NCBI GenBank assembly: GCA_917880885.1
Contig: OU862922.1
Span: forward strand, 19,716,627 to 19,780,626
From: Limnephilus marmoratus
Taxonomy: Eukaryota; Arthropoda; Insecta; Trichoptera; Limnephilidae
Reading direction: 5' to 3'
Length of the DNA stretch: 64,000 nt
The notes beneath the pieces are model-generated. The model worked only from the letters and a program-made list of their open reading frames with translations. It did not search any database and had not been told where the DNA came from. This document shows, in pieces, positions 1-11,524 of the stretch. Position 1 is the stretch's first letter. Every line of letters starts with the position of its first letter. The position numbers were made by a program, and so were the translations under genes.

Positions 1-3000
1 TTTAAATCCGTTTGTGAGAATTACATTAAACGTAAGTAGTGTACAAACTATACTAGCGATATTAATAGAGCTTGTCTTTTAAAGGCAGCTTCACTCGCTA
101 ATGTCGATTTACGAAACGAGTCTAACCTATTAGTCATGTTGTATTTTTGTAATGTTTACGATACATTAGGTTTATTGATTTGAAGATCTTGTAAAATTTG
201 CGATACATCCATTAATAGAGCTTTTCTTTAAAAGGCAACGCTAAATAAGTCGATATCAGAATTGATTCTATTCAATAGCAAGATTTTTTCGAAATGCGGT
301 GCCGCGCCAAAAATTCGAGGGGTTAACCATATTATCGACGCGGGGACGAAATGTTTTGATTTCATCATCCTCTTCTATAATATTTATCATGATTAGTATA
401 CTAGTAATCAATGTTGTAGCACCCATTTCCGGACATTACTTCGACCAGAAATGTCAAATACGCCAATATGGCGGAGTAACTCTAGAGTAACTATCGGTTT
501 TCGGAAAGTAAGTACAAAAATTAAAAGTAACGTAAAACAATCAGTCAAATTGATTGAAAAACGCAGTTTGCTGAAATTTAACTATAGTAACGGCGTTTTG
601 TTTTACTTTTACTTTAGCGAGCGTTGAAACAGACGGCCCTAGGTATTTTATTTCTTTCTTGTTTAATTACTTACAATAAGTTAATTGTTGTTTAGTGAGT
701 TTACTTTATATTTTATTTTATTGAATATCTCAAAGGTTTGGAGAAATTACAATTGACGGGTTGAAAACCATACCGGTACAAGTGACAAAAATTAAAAAAA
801 TGAGTTAAGTGCGAGAAGTTATAGTAAAGATGGTATTTTTCGTTGTGCCAAAAGGGTATGAACGAGAAAAAATCGCAACGCCATCTATTATTGGTTAGGT
901 TAACTGACACTGTATGTAGTGTCATACAAAATAAAACACAAAATTGTCATTATCTCCTTTCTTCTGATTTGTTGCTTATACCAGTATGGTTTTCTACCCG
1001 TCAATTGTTCAGTAAAAACACAAAAACTATAAATATATAAATGCATCCGGTCAGTGGCCGAGTTGGCACCCAAGCGTGTTTGATTCCTCGGCTGGTTAAG
1101 TACTCCATCACAACACAAGTAACATTTTCCGCTTACTGTGGTGGTAGTAGGAGATTTTCAAATATTGTCAGGTTATTCGTAACCCGGGAATGTTTCTCTT
1201 TCTTTCTAGATTAATAAATAAATAAAAATTTGTGTACATGGTACCTTCGCAAATGATGGTGGCTCAATGATTGTATCCTTTGGTATTAGTATCGATGTCT
1301 TTAAAATGTTTACAAGAAAGTCTAGATTATGGCTCTGGATTTAAGTGTGTCCTGCATATTTCAGTTCCTTCCCGGAGCACTTTAACGAGAGTGTGATGTT
1401 TGCCGGGGGCGAGCAGGCTATAAAACTGAAAGACGAGTTCAAGCAACACTTCCGCAACATTTCCCGCATCATGGACTGTGTTGGCTGCGACAAGTGCAAG
1501 CTGTGGGGCAAACTGCAGGTTATTAATTTATTACTATACTATCACCTCATAACTCTCGTCTATTGACAGGAGTAAGAACCTTGTTTCTAATTTAAAGGTA
1601 GCTCCCATCTATTGACTTAATCTGTTGAATGTCAGGCAGTATTTCGTAAAACCGTGCGGAAATTACCTTGTTGATTTCTGATCTGATTCTGAATATCCGT
1701 ATAAAAACAAAGGAATTGTTTTTTTTATGATTGTTTTTTGTTTACCAGATAATATATCTTATTATTCGTGTTTATTGCATGATAATATCGTAAGAGATTT
1801 TTCCAGAATAACTAAAACTAAAAAAAATAATTTTTAAATCTCCCATTTTAGAAATAATCTTCAAAAAATATAAACTGATTTTATTATTTCTACACAAATC
1901 TGAATACATACCTAACATGAAAAAACACAATTATTCAAAGGAGTTTTCAAATTAAAAAAAAACCTTATACCCATTTGAAAAAGTAAAACATCGATTTTTT
2001 CACCTTTGACAGTTGCCAAAAGTGCCAAGAGGCAGCAATACACAGTGTATTACATTAAATGCTACATGTGAAATACTACGAATAAGGATTACTTCGTATT
2101 TATTTTTTGATTACTAATAAATAATGTTTATTTTTTCAAGGTTCACGGACTCGGCACAGCGCTGAAGATTTTGTTCTCTGGAAAATTTGATGGAGTCGAT
2201 CCGATGAGTGGAAAACTACCTATTAGACATAAGAACCAATTCCAGCTCGAGAGAAGTGAAATTGTTGCTTTGTTCAATGGATTTGGAAGGTAAACTATAT
2301 GTTTTATTCATTATGATCACATTTTTTCATATGGCAGATAGAGTATCGCACCCACCGCTCTGTTCAACTTAAATAAATAATACTTTTATGATATAAATAA
2401 AGTCTGTCAAGAAAGTTTTAATTAAAAATTTAAATAAAATGGAAGAAAAAAATCATTACTATTGCAACACTGATATTAGAACAAATTAAAATAGTTTCAC
2501 ATGTGAGTTTGACTTTAGTTTTTTAGTTTGACTTCCTAGTAGAGATGGACCGATTAGTCAGGAAATCCATATTTATAGTCGGCAAAAGATGCCGACTAGT
2601 CGGCACTTAATGAGCTAAAAGAAATAAATCTCCAGTAATTACTATACGTTTTATGTTTTTAAGAATCAAATCTGTCATAGAGCATGCAATACCGTTATAT
2701 CGTTACCGCAATTTCGCTCTGTTTTTCAGTACCGCAAAAGCGAGATTAGAAATACGAATTTTGCAGTATTAAAAACGAACCGTGATAAGAAAACCCCGCT
2801 ATTTTTTTATTTTTTTTTACATGAATACCGCACAAGAGTCCCAACTGCTCCCATCCGGAGCCAGTGAGACTATGACATCCCCAATTGGGGTATGTTGTGA
2901 GACTGTAGGTAGTGGGGAGAGGAAGGAGATAGGGAAGAGGAAGGTGGGGAAGTACCTGGCTATTCAGATCTGGTCACCAAACACGGCTAAAACCATTTAA

Positions 3001-5040
3001 GGCAACGTTTCAATTCTGAATGGTGGTCTTACACCAGGGCGATACTGAGAGTATCTTCCACTCTGGAACGTGCCGCAAATATATTATATATTATTTTTAA
3101 ATTAATAGATTGTGAAATACACAAATTAATCGAATAAAATTTATTTGCCACGCCGGGATTCGATCCCGCGACCTTCGGAATGCTAGTCAAGCGCCTTACC
3201 GCTGCACTATGCCGGCCGGCCGTCTAATATTTGAACAGTGCGTCGAGAAATACACGAATTCCCTACAGCGAACTAACATTTGTTTGTAGCCTTACACAGT
3301 CTCAGTCTCACTCGCAACTACTTGCAAGTCGGACAAGTCAGTGACTAATCTGTCCTATTTTATTTGTTTACTACAAGAAAGCGTGAAAAAATAATTATTT
3401 TGACTAATATATTAACATATTATACTTGTATCCGTGTATCAAACTTTTTTTTTTGTAAAAATACTACAATTAATGGTATTGAATTCAGAGACAGTCAATC
3501 AGTGAAGTGTAAACTCTGTCCAGTTATTAATAAAACTAGTGGACGATCAACAAGCGGACTACATACTCATTTACGCACTAAGCACGGAATTGGAGCTAAA
3601 AATGTTAACTCCAACGAGATATCAGAAGAGGTTGATTATCCTAGCGCAACACCAACTACGAGCCGCAGCCAATCTACCGAGATAGCAGCTACAACCTCAA
3701 CCTTAATTGACGAAGATGACCACATCGAAAAACTACAATCACTGGCGAAAAAAAGCAAGATATCACACTATTTCGAAAAAAACTGATTCTCTTTCTATGA
3801 AAGTGTCCCATATGGTGGCAAGAGATGGATTACCATTTAAAGTTTTCGCAAGTTCAGAAGATATACGGTCTTTGATACTAATTTCGCAATATCGCAAATT
3901 TTGCAGTATTACATGTTCGATACCGCAATATCGCAGTATTGAATATATACTGCGGTATTGCATGCTCTAAGTGCGCAACATAAAACTATAATTTTTTAAT
4001 TTAGTCAACGAAACTTAAACATTTTAAAATTAAAAACAAAAATAATTAGTGTTTCTTCTAAAATATAAAAAAAATAAACAAACACAGAAAATTATATATC
4101 TTTTGTATCAAATAAAACTCGCCCAAACTTGACCGAAACCAATGATCGGCCATTTGAGCGCCGTCTAGTCGGTTAGTCAGCCAAGTCCATAGTCGCCCCA
4201 TCTCTATTTCCTAGTCTGATAGGTTGACATTGGACAGAAAAAATGACAAATCAATTTTTCAGACCGTAATTATGAATGGTGATTCCTTTGAACCATAGGT
4301 TCTCAACGTGGGCAATAATGGGGGCTTTTCAGATCTTCACGGGGGCCATAGAATACCAAGAGAAAATTGGGGGGTGTTTCAGACTTTCAGGGGGTGGTAA
4401 GAGACCCAGAGAAACCCACCCCATCCCATCCCATTAGGGGCCATCCTGTGAAAAGGGGTATGGGGGGGGGTCATGTGCTTTGTGTCGTCACATGCACAAA
4501 ACGCCCGCGACACATGCCTGTCGTGGCATCCCGTTACGCCCTCCGTTGTGACGACGTTTGCTGTTTCGTATTCACGAGTTATGGGGCCGGTATAATAAAA
4601 ATATTCCCAAAGTGGGCGGTGGGCAAAAAAAGGTTGAGAATCTATGCTTTGAGCAAACGAGTGAGTCTGTTCTCGAGAGACGGGAATGCCGAAAAGAGTA
4701 TTAAAAGACAAAATTGCTTAGATTTTGGTCATGTAGAACGGTTGAACAGAGAAAGGAGTTTCAGGGGAAAGTATGAAGTTACGACACAATCAAGTAAAAT
4801 AAGTACTTGAAGTCGGGTCATGCTAAAAGGCGGTAAACAAGAGGTGTGCCAGAAGTGATGTACAAATGTAAAGGAAACAAGAAGTGTATGGCCAAGACAG
4901 AGTCTTGTCGCAGTATATTATCCTCTCTTCCTATCCACCAATTTATAGTGTGTATATTAATGTATTGTTATTGTTTATATTATTTCAGATTGTCAACCAG
5001 TATACGGGAATTGGAAGATTTTAGGAAAATGCTACGGTAA
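1..5040 (+). CDS. Ero1: ERO1, endoplasmic reticulum oxidoreductin 1 (3' part, last three coding exons)
   Basis: Three exons, 1365-1518, 2141-2289 and 4989-5040, join in frame and give the C-terminal 118 or so residues of ERO1. ERO1 is the FAD-dependent thiol oxidase of the ER lumen that re-oxidises protein disulfide isomerase and passes electrons to oxygen. Visible hallmarks are the run [20 protein letters not shown], which holds the CxxCxxC inner active site, then [11 protein letters not shown], and a terminal [15 protein letters not shown] that matches the end of animal ERO1 proteins. The N-terminal shuttle cysteines and signal peptide are outside the window. Bases 1-1364 look like intron. 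A possible AATAAA polyadenylation signal lies near 5157. The intron between the last two exons is swollen by two hAT-type insertions. Confidence 0.93.
1042..1200 (+). repeat. tRNA-derived SINE fragment (family S1)
   Basis: The stretch starts catccggtcagtggccgag and carries a degenerate polymerase III B-box-like tttgattcctcgg. A second copy lies in reverse orientation at 8040-8170 with ggttgaattcctcagcgggc. The two copies share the downstream run aacattttccrcttac. It is probably a short interspersed element; the family is not identified. Confidence 0.5.
1365..1518 (+). CDS. Ero1: ERO1 exon with the CxxCxxC active site
   Basis: The exon begins after a tttcag acceptor, with one base completing a split codon, and ends at cag|gttatt. 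It encodes [18 protein letters not shown], then a helical stretch, then [19 protein letters not shown]. The two cysteines of CVGC, with the following DKC, are the inner redox site next to FAD in ERO1. It ends in phase 0. Confidence 0.93.
2141..2289 (+). CDS. Ero1: ERO1 penultimate coding exon
   Basis: The exon begins after a ttttttcaag acceptor with [16 protein letters not shown] and ends with [11 protein letters not shown] split at AG|gtaaac. The [11 protein letters not shown] and EIVxLFNxFGR motifs are characteristic of the ERO1 C-terminal helical bundle. Phase 0 in, phase 2 out. Confidence 0.92.
2835..3220 (-). repeat. tRNA-derived SINE (family S2), reverse copy
   Basis: Read on the minus strand, the head is tRNA-like: a region like an A box (tagtgcagcggtaagg), then gggatcgaatcccggcg, which is a polymerase III B box. 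About 300 bp of body follows. The same body occurs in plus orientation at 59785-60170. The shared body includes the run around caccagggcgatactgag and the block near atccccaattgggg. It is an inserted SINE, not a working tRNA gene. Confidence 0.75.
3470..3786 (+). pseudogene. BED-type zinc-finger fragment of a hAT transposase
   Basis: The reading frame contains [20 protein letters not shown] followed by [10 protein letters not shown], giving a C-x2-C ... H-x4-H BED finger as found at the N terminus of hAT transposases and ZBED proteins. A serine/threonine-rich linker and HYFEKN follow before the stop at 3784-3786. The DDE/RNase-H-like body is missing, so this is a relic. Confidence 0.65.
4294..4646. 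mobile_element. hAT-type MITE with matching target duplication
   Basis: The termini are cataggttctcaac on the left and gttgagaatctatg on the right, as in hAT elements of the Charlie type (yAGxGGTTCTCAACC). They are flanked by ctttgaac at 4286-4293 and ctttgagc at 4647-4654, a 7/8-match 8-bp duplication. The inside is G-rich, with no transposase. It is a 353-bp non-autonomous element in the last ERO1 intron. Confidence 0.75.
4690..4930 (+). repeat. unclassified interspersed repeat, also present near 29.2-30.1 kb
   Basis: The run around gatgtacaaatgtaaaggaa and gccaagacagagtcttgt resembles 29180-29390 plus 30058-30130 (gagtgccaagacagagttgt). That second copy was later split by a hAT insertion. 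The end of this copy abuts the last ERO1 exon. The class is unknown. Confidence 0.45.
4989..5040 (+). CDS. Ero1: ERO1 terminal coding exon
   Basis: A short exon after a tatttcag acceptor. The first base completes the AGA arginine codon left by the previous exon. It encodes [16 protein letters not shown] and stops at TAA. It matches the conserved C-terminal tail of ERO1 (LSTSxxELExFRxLL in relatives). Confidence 0.9.
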
Positions 5041-5631
5041 CAACACCAACGGTACGGAAACAGGAAGATGACACTACTAAATATTATTTAAAATATTCTT
5101 TAGCACAACGTTGACATTAGAAGGAAATAACGCATAAAGAGATGCTCATCTTATAAAATAAAAGTATTACAATTTGACGTACTTCTATGCAGGCCAAAAG
5201 AGGAAAGAACTAACCAACTATAGTGATACTCTCTTAAAAAGTTTTTCAAGGGACCAGAAAATAAAACTTCTTGAGCGGAAAACCTTATACATGGAATAAA
5301 TTAGACCAATTTTGGGCCAAGAGACCTTCAAATCAAACTTCTTAAGCATGAAAACTTCTTTAGAGGGAACTTCTTAAGCGAGTTTCACTGTATTTTTAAA
5401 TCTGTAGATTTTTTGTATTCATAATGTCTGCTGCGTATCGATCTTCCAGTTGATTAGTCAGACATCTCCAAATACTAAGTTTCAGCAATATTCGAATGCT
5501 CACCATAAATCAAATATTATTTTTCCTTGTCGGTGTTTTACATTAGTTTGACATTTGAAATATCCTATTAGTGACCCAGAAAACATCTGCATTAGTTTAT
5601 TTCACTACAAGTTTTTTTGAATTATAATTGA

Positions 5632-5994
5632 CTAGCTGACCCGGCCACGCATTGCTGTGGCTAACGAAATACAACGCCATCTACTGGTTGGTTACCCAAC
5701 CTTTATAACCACAATAAATTAACTCACACCGCCATCTGTTAATTTGCATACAAATCAAATCCACACCGCTCGCTTGCCAGCCCGCTCGTCCACCACATGC
5801 AGAGATTCTCCTTTATATATTATATATTTCAACCAATTTACACAAAACCTTGACAAATTATATACCTAAACCCTTCTCATGAATTACTCTATCCATTGGT
5901 GAAAACCGCATGAAAATCCGTTCAGTACTTTTTGAGTTTATCACGTACAGACAGACAGTTGCGGCGGAGGACTTTAATTTATAATATGTAGAGA
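5632..5994 (-). mobile_element. non-autonomous Helitron-like element, copy 1
   Basis: Read on the minus strand it starts TCTCTACATATTATAAATTA and ends with a hairpin (GCCAC...GTGGC), then cgggtcag, CTAG and a flanking T. The 5' TC, 3' CTAG and a stem-loop about 8-10 nt inside the end are Helitron hallmarks. Two related copies lie at about 34965-35190 and 51324-51666. Confidence 0.7.
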
Positions 5995-5995
5995 T

Positions 5996-8039
5996 TTGGT
6001 GGTGTTTATGAGTAATCTGAGTATTGTACCAGATAGAGGGTACACTTTTAATTATTTCTACTTACTCAACTCAAATTTCGATTTTTCAGAATTGTCTGAC
6101 TAATCAACTGGACGATCGATTATAGAATAGAATAGAGAAGAACAAAAGAAATGCGATATAGGTGTTTTCTGTGATCCAAAAGTCTGGCCAATCCAAGTAC
6201 ATACTAAGTCAGTGGCGACATTGGTTTCCATTCAAATCTATCTGGAAGACATTTCTAGTGTGTATTATGCATATATATATTATGTGGCTGCATAGATACA
6301 TCAATCTGTATTATGTAATATGTTAGGTGTTGTACAAAGCACATTGGTTAAATAATTGACGCACTAAATGTAGTGTTGATGTAATATTTATTATATAATA
6401 GGTGTGTTTTGATTCTATTTAACATTTTGAAAAAGCATTGATGCTCACGGCAGTGATACAAATGAATAGTTTGCCTTATTTTAAGCGGCCTACACACGAC
6501 ACTGCATGCGGTGACTGCGGCAGTGACTGCAGAGAGCGTGGGTTTGAGCGAACTAGCGCTGTCTCGTTTGTTAAAGGGCCGCTAGAACGACTCTGCAGTC
6601 ACTGCCGCAGTCACTGCATGCGGTGTCGTGTGTAGGCCGCTTTAATATGAAATTTGAAGTAAGGTAAAGTTTACATAAATGTAGACGTTTCTTTTCTTTT
6701 TCACAGAACCACCGCGTATGATTAAGAATGTTTATAAGTTGTGAGTTCCAGTCTCTTCAAATATTTTCTTTACCCCTTTGACTGCTTAATTATGTGGTAT
6801 CATCTTTGGGGATACTGCGTGGAGAGTTTTTTAAGTTATGAAAAGAGTAAACCTAGGTATGGACTATTTTTTTTCACAGCCGAGCTGTTAAACACAAGAA
6901 CGTACGAAAGTAGCAAACGTCAATTGCATACAAATGTTGGGCACACATTTACCTCCCGCCTATTGCTCATAATCTGTATTCAAAGGGTTGAGATCTAAAA
7001 TTGCTTTGCCGACCTAATATTCGTAAACTTATTAAAAAACGATAAATAATGTAGTATTTGGGTATAATTCTAACTTACCATACAATTCTCTACGCTTTGA
7101 AAGCATTGTTTCAGAACTGGTGTTAATAAGTTTGTATGAATGAGCTATTTTTGACAAGAAACATTTTTTCTGATTCTTATAATAATTTACATTATTTTAA
7201 ATATGTTTAAATAAATCTTTTAATTTGTTTCATGACTAAGCATTCCCAAACGTAGTTTGATACCCAGAGGTAGTAGTTTTCTGTAACTTTTTGTTTATTA
7301 TATTATTTTTAATAGTGCCTATGTATAAAATCATCACAGTTTGGCATTGTATATGTAAATTTGGGAATAGTTTGTATTACGTACTTAGATAGAGAATGAA
7401 TGTATTTCTAAAGTAAGCTAACCATAGTGCCAAGTGTCAAAATTGTCAATTTTATCAAGAAACTAGCTAAGTACCCGGCATTGCCCGGGCTTTACACGGA
7501 TTTTTTCCAAATCAGATATCATAATATTTCTCTTATTTGAATGTTAGTGTGCAAAATAACATATTAAGAAATATTAAAATTCTGCTGGAATTCTGGAGTG
7601 GGAAAAGGGGTGGGGTGGTTTTTGAAAATCTCATCTAGAGAGTGAGTGACCTTCCTCCTATTTTGTGCAAAATTTCTTCAGTCTCGGAATAAAACTGTAA
7701 ATTTGTGTAAAAATCAAACGCACGGTGGGACTCTCTTCTCTACGTTTAATATCCATAATGGAAATTTGAAATACTATAATGGACACAATATTAATTGTTC
7801 AAGAGAGCGAAAAGAAAGATTAAAAAAAAAACTTCGTATAATTATTAATTTTTATTATAAAACTAGCGAGTACCCGGCATACGCTGCAATTCCGCTCAAA
7901 GAAATAGAGTGTTCGTATTTTATTTTGATAAGAAAAGTGAGAAGAGAATCCATTTTTTACATGTTATATATTTAATTTTTTTAAAGAAAGGCAAACATTC
8001 CCGGATAACGAATAACATGACAAAAATTTCAAAATCTCC
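5996..8039. other. intergenic, no gene seen
   Basis: Apart from the MITE at 6483-6642, the region is AT-rich. A short fragment of repeat family A lies at about 6797-6860 (catctttggggatactgcgtgg). Two direct copies of a Helitron-like terminal motif occur at about 7463-7500 and 7861-7895 (actagc-agtacccggca); the first has a ccgggcaatgcccgg-type stem-loop. No ORF here resembles a known protein. Confidence 0.5.
6483..6642. mobile_element. 160-bp MITE with 52-bp perfect inverted arms
   Basis: Bases 6483-6534 are an apparently perfect reverse complement of 6591-6642, with a 56-bp loop. The arms start aagcggcctacacacgacac. TTAA sits at 6481-6484 and 6642-6645, which would fit piggyBac-type insertion, but TA or TAA is equally possible. 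The perfect arms suggest recent insertion or gene conversion. Confidence 0.75.
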
Positions 8040-8170
8040 TAATTCAACCACGGTAAGTGGAAAATGTTGCTTGTTTCGTGATGGAGGACACTTAGCCCGC
8101 TGAGGAATTCAACCGGCAACGTCCGGGTGGGATCCAGACGCGATGCCAACCCAGCCACTGACCGGCCTGA
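8040..8170 (-). repeat. tRNA-derived SINE fragment (family S1), reverse copy
   Basis: On the minus strand it reads ggccggtcagtggctgggtt, then ggttgaattcctcagcgggc (a B-box-like segment), then the run toward aacattttccacttaccgtgg. It is the counterpart of 1042-1200. Confidence 0.5.
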
Positions 8171-8222
8171 TTATTAAGAGAATTTAGTTTACTTTATGCA
8201 TGGTTCAATAATGAAGAGAGCA

Positions 8223-8605
8223 TTAACCTGTTGTTTGCCGGGGTAGGCCAGCAAAAAGCACCACCAATTAGCGTTTGCAAAAAGCAGCATCCATGACACC
8301 CAATGACATTTCGTGTCCAGCGATTCTGACACTGTCCTTGAGAAATTTTGTAAAGGTCAAAATCGTAGATAAAGGAATTTTTCCCGCGCATGCGCAAGAA
8401 CTGCGCACATTCCCGCGCTCCGGTAAATTATTAATATAAATTATTTGGAGTGACCAGGCGCATTGCGGTTTTCTCTATGGTAAAGGGCGATAATAGAGCA
8501 AGCGATTCTGACCGTGTTCTTCATACACTTTCTTTATACATAAGGGTCAAAATCGCGTGTAAAATCTCAAACACACCGGTGCACGAACGGCATTCTACGA
8601 GTTAA
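8223..8605. mobile_element. piggyBac-like MITE (family P1), copy 1
   Basis: Bounded by TTAA at both ends, with imperfect inverted termini beginning ttaacctgttgtttgccgg. The internal sequence includes gattctgaccgtgttcttca and cccgcgcatgcgcaagaact. Copies with the same layout occur at 53337-53715 and 57331-57966. The TTAA duplication suggests piggyBac-type mobilisation; no transposase is present. Confidence 0.65.
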
Positions 8606-10815
8606 TGGACAACATTTAGAAATAAATAATTCATATTTATGTGGCTACTATTTGTTTTTGATCTCTAATAATATACGTCTATACCAACAATAAAACTTTA
8701 TTATGTATAACATAATTTACAATAATAAAGTTAATACTTAGATTTTGAAAGCAATTATCATTACTTTTTTCACTATTTTTACACCATGTATCAGATTGGT
8801 ATGCCTCAGAATCATGTCGTCTTTGTAGGTTCAATACCGCTTATGAGACAATAATTTTTAAATGTTTGTTTTTTGTGTTTTCATTTGAATGGCACAAGCC
8901 GCATTGATTCGCACACTAAAATTTTGAAATTGACAAGTGAATACCGTAAATGAATCATCCTCACTAAAGAAGCAAGGAAGACCTAGTGAGAAGGACTGTA
9001 AATAAACTACTTTCCTTTGAATTTTTTAAATAGTTGTTTATAAATAATTTTAACAAATTTAAAATGCAGTACAGCAGATACAATACAAATAATCCTATAC
9101 ATTGAATATGTGACTCGACTAATTTTGCATAGATGCTAAGGATAGCAAAAAAAAATTACAAGTGTGCAATTCGCACGCGGTAGAAGTAAATCCTTCAGAA
9201 AACTAAAGTAGATAAGAGTGGGGAGGTTATGAAGCACCGCATAAAGACGAGACCGATTATTCTATCTCATTCTCTCGCAGGCTAAATCCTATAGATGTAT
9301 TTGTTTGTCTCTTTTTCGTTTTATCGAGTTTCTAATCATAGCGATGCTAAAGAAGTTTTCACGTCAAAAATATTTTCTAGTGTAAAACAGGAACACAAAA
9401 TAAACTGCATTTTATTTTTTTTTATCTTTTTTATTGACGAAATTGCAAGGATTTTAGTTCCTCCTGAACATTTGAACAAATTTTGGTTATTCCACGGTAT
9501 TGGACTCTTACACTCACGATATATGGAAATATAAAGTCTGCTCTACACTCTCAGCCGGGAATTCAAAATCACAGCCAAAATGAATGAAATTACTACTAAA
9601 TTAGTGCATGTGGTAAATTGGGGACATTGTCTATCAATCAATATTAAAAACTATTTTTTTAACAATTATTTATTGATGAACATTTAACATATTTTTATTG
9701 GCGATATTGTAAAATATGCCTCCGAACAGGAAATTTGAAGAAATCTTGTTAAATAATAATTACATAATTATTTAATTAACAAGTTCTTTACACCCTGTTT
9801 CAGGATAGTATGTAGTTATACCTTCAGATAGAAACTTCAAGAGTAAGGGCGCGTACATTAATTACGTAAGCAGTTTTTCTTCCAATCTAGACCTCCCCCG
9901 CCACTTCGTATATTCTTTTCAAGTAACATGAGATTTTGCTGGAACCCCCCCCCCCCCCCTCTTTTGAGCTCACGTAACTAATGTATGCCCCCTAAGTTAT
10001 AAAGGTGTAACTATTGAAGACATTCAGGTACTATTTAAATGATTGCACCTAAAACTTATAGGTTTTACTATGCCCATAACAATTTTATTATTATTATAGT
10101 ATTTCTGTTGTTAATTTTATATCTCTTATTTATGTCTGTTTTATTAATGTGTACTCCTTGACCTTGTAAGTCATATGCAAATTACATACACAACTAGGGA
10201 TGCTGAAAATAAATATTTTTATTTAAATACTTTAAAATACTGCTGTGATATTTCTACCTGTAAAATATTATATCTGTTATAAAAATAACTTATTTTGGAA
10301 CTGATTTTTATTTATTTATGTGCCCATCTAATTCAATTAATTTTCCCAAAATACATCATCCGAGTGATCCTGTATTTTTGCGGGATCATTATTACATAAT
10401 GGACGTGATCAGATTTGTGCGATTTTTATGGCTGTTGTTTGTTTTTCCTATGAACAACTACGAATAAATAATAATGCTTACTTGCAGGAATTCGTGTTTA
10501 AATCGATCTAAACTAAAATATGTGACAGTAAATATGTAAAAATCACACAAATCTGACAGGAGATAACGTCCGTTATCCAATAACGATCCCACAAAAATAT
10601 GGAATTGCTCGGCAGATTGAAAATTTTAAATAATGTCTTTTTATGAAAAAGTCGTCAAGTGTGTATACTATTGTGGTAAGTAAATACCCAGTAATTTCCA
10701 TGGGAGTCATTCTCAAGAATCAAAGTTTTGCAGAGCATATTTATAATTGAACTAATGCACTGATTTTTCGTCAAAATACTTGTAGACACCTGTTCTATAT
10801 TATTAAATTGCTTAC
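8606..10815. other. intergenic, repeats only
   Basis: AT-rich. About 9150-9300 is a repeat that reappears inverted at about 50040-50280 (shared ctcattctctcgcaggctaa). About 9847-9994 is a small PIF/Harbinger-like MITE with a poly-C tract. Nothing else resembling a gene was seen. Confidence 0.45.
9847..9992. mobile_element. PIF/Harbinger-like MITE with poly-C core
   Basis: Termini gggcgcgtacattaattacg and the complement cgtaactaatgtatgccccc are inverted repeats flanked by TAA on each side. The 13-base poly-C run lies inside. It resembles the 17707-17869 element in layout. Confidence 0.5.
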
Positions 10816-11524
10816 CAATAAGGAACTCCAGTGAAAAATATTATGGCTTTAAAAAAATATGTTCATATAGACCAATAAACGCTGATTCTGGATATATAAG
10901 TTTTATTTAATAATATTAAACACAGAGTTTTTAAAAAATTATTAAAAAGTCAATTTTTAATCGGGTCATAGAAACATGCCGTCAAGTTGGTATTATTGAA
11001 ACGTTTAGTGCTGACGTCACTGAAAACCGTAAAGTCATTGTATGGAAAAGTAGGTATGACACAATCCATCGTTTTAACAACGTTTCATCTTATTCGTTAA
11101 TATACATACTGTTTATGGAGATTTAGTTGTTGTGTTTATTGAAACATTATTTAGGCCTAAATAATTCAGTTTCAAAAATAAAGGTATCTCTTATTAGTTT
11201 ATCTCTATTATTGAAAATATTCAAAAACTACTGCACAAAAAAAATAGTAATGCTACTCTTGGGAGAATACTTCGAACTCTGAATTTCAAAATGGTGCCAG
11301 TTAAACAGCTGATTGCCCGATCTTATAGTAACTTTTCGGGAGTGATGACGTCACACGATTCACTGCACTTACGGTGGTTTTCGGGGGATCTTGAAAACTT
11401 AAAACTTTGACAATTATTTAAACTATTAAAACTAACTCTAAAAATATAAATAAATATGCAGTTATTTAAGTTAGGGTCATTATTCATTAAAAAAAAAAAA
11501 AAATTGGACTGGAGTTCCTTATTG
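10816..11524. mobile_element. 709-bp DNA element with caataaggaactccag termini, copy 1
   Basis: The two ends are perfect 16-bp inverted repeats, caataaggaactccag and ctggagttccttattg. Inside are tgacgtcac motifs and a poly-A tract. A second copy at 22404-23609 has the same body inverted and is interrupted by repeat family A. No coding capacity. Superfamily not determined. Confidence 0.65.

Larger units (their letters stand above)
2678..3969. mobile_element. inner inverted-repeat element nested in the hAT remnant
   Basis: agagcatgcaataccg on the left is matched by the complementary cggtattgcatgctct on the right. Both ends continue into further cgcaatatcg-type subterminal repeats. This looks like a second, nested transposon with its own short inverted termini. 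No clear target duplication was found. It encloses the BED-finger coding remnant and the SINE. Confidence 0.5.
2540..4206. mobile_element. hAT-type DNA transposon remnant in an ERO1 intron
   Basis: The ends are imperfect inverted repeats, tagagatggaccgattagtc on the left and the complement of a tagagatggggcgactatgg end on the right. They are flanked by a 7/8-match 8-bp duplication: cttcctag at 2532-2539 and tttcctag at 4207-4214. The 8-bp duplication and yAGAGrtGG-like termini fit the hAT superfamily. It carries part of a BED zinc-finger ORF, an inner inverted pair (about 2678-3970) and a SINE. No transposase catalytic region remains. Confidence 0.75.

Noticed and set aside
3150..3215. tRNA gene on the minus strand
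   Set aside because: Good B box, but the sequence continues into a repeated SINE body and the cloverleaf stems do not close; the same body occurs at 59.8 kb.
4367..4810. 147-aa plus-strand ORF
   Set aside because: It lies mostly within a hAT MITE and runs through its terminus; no domain.
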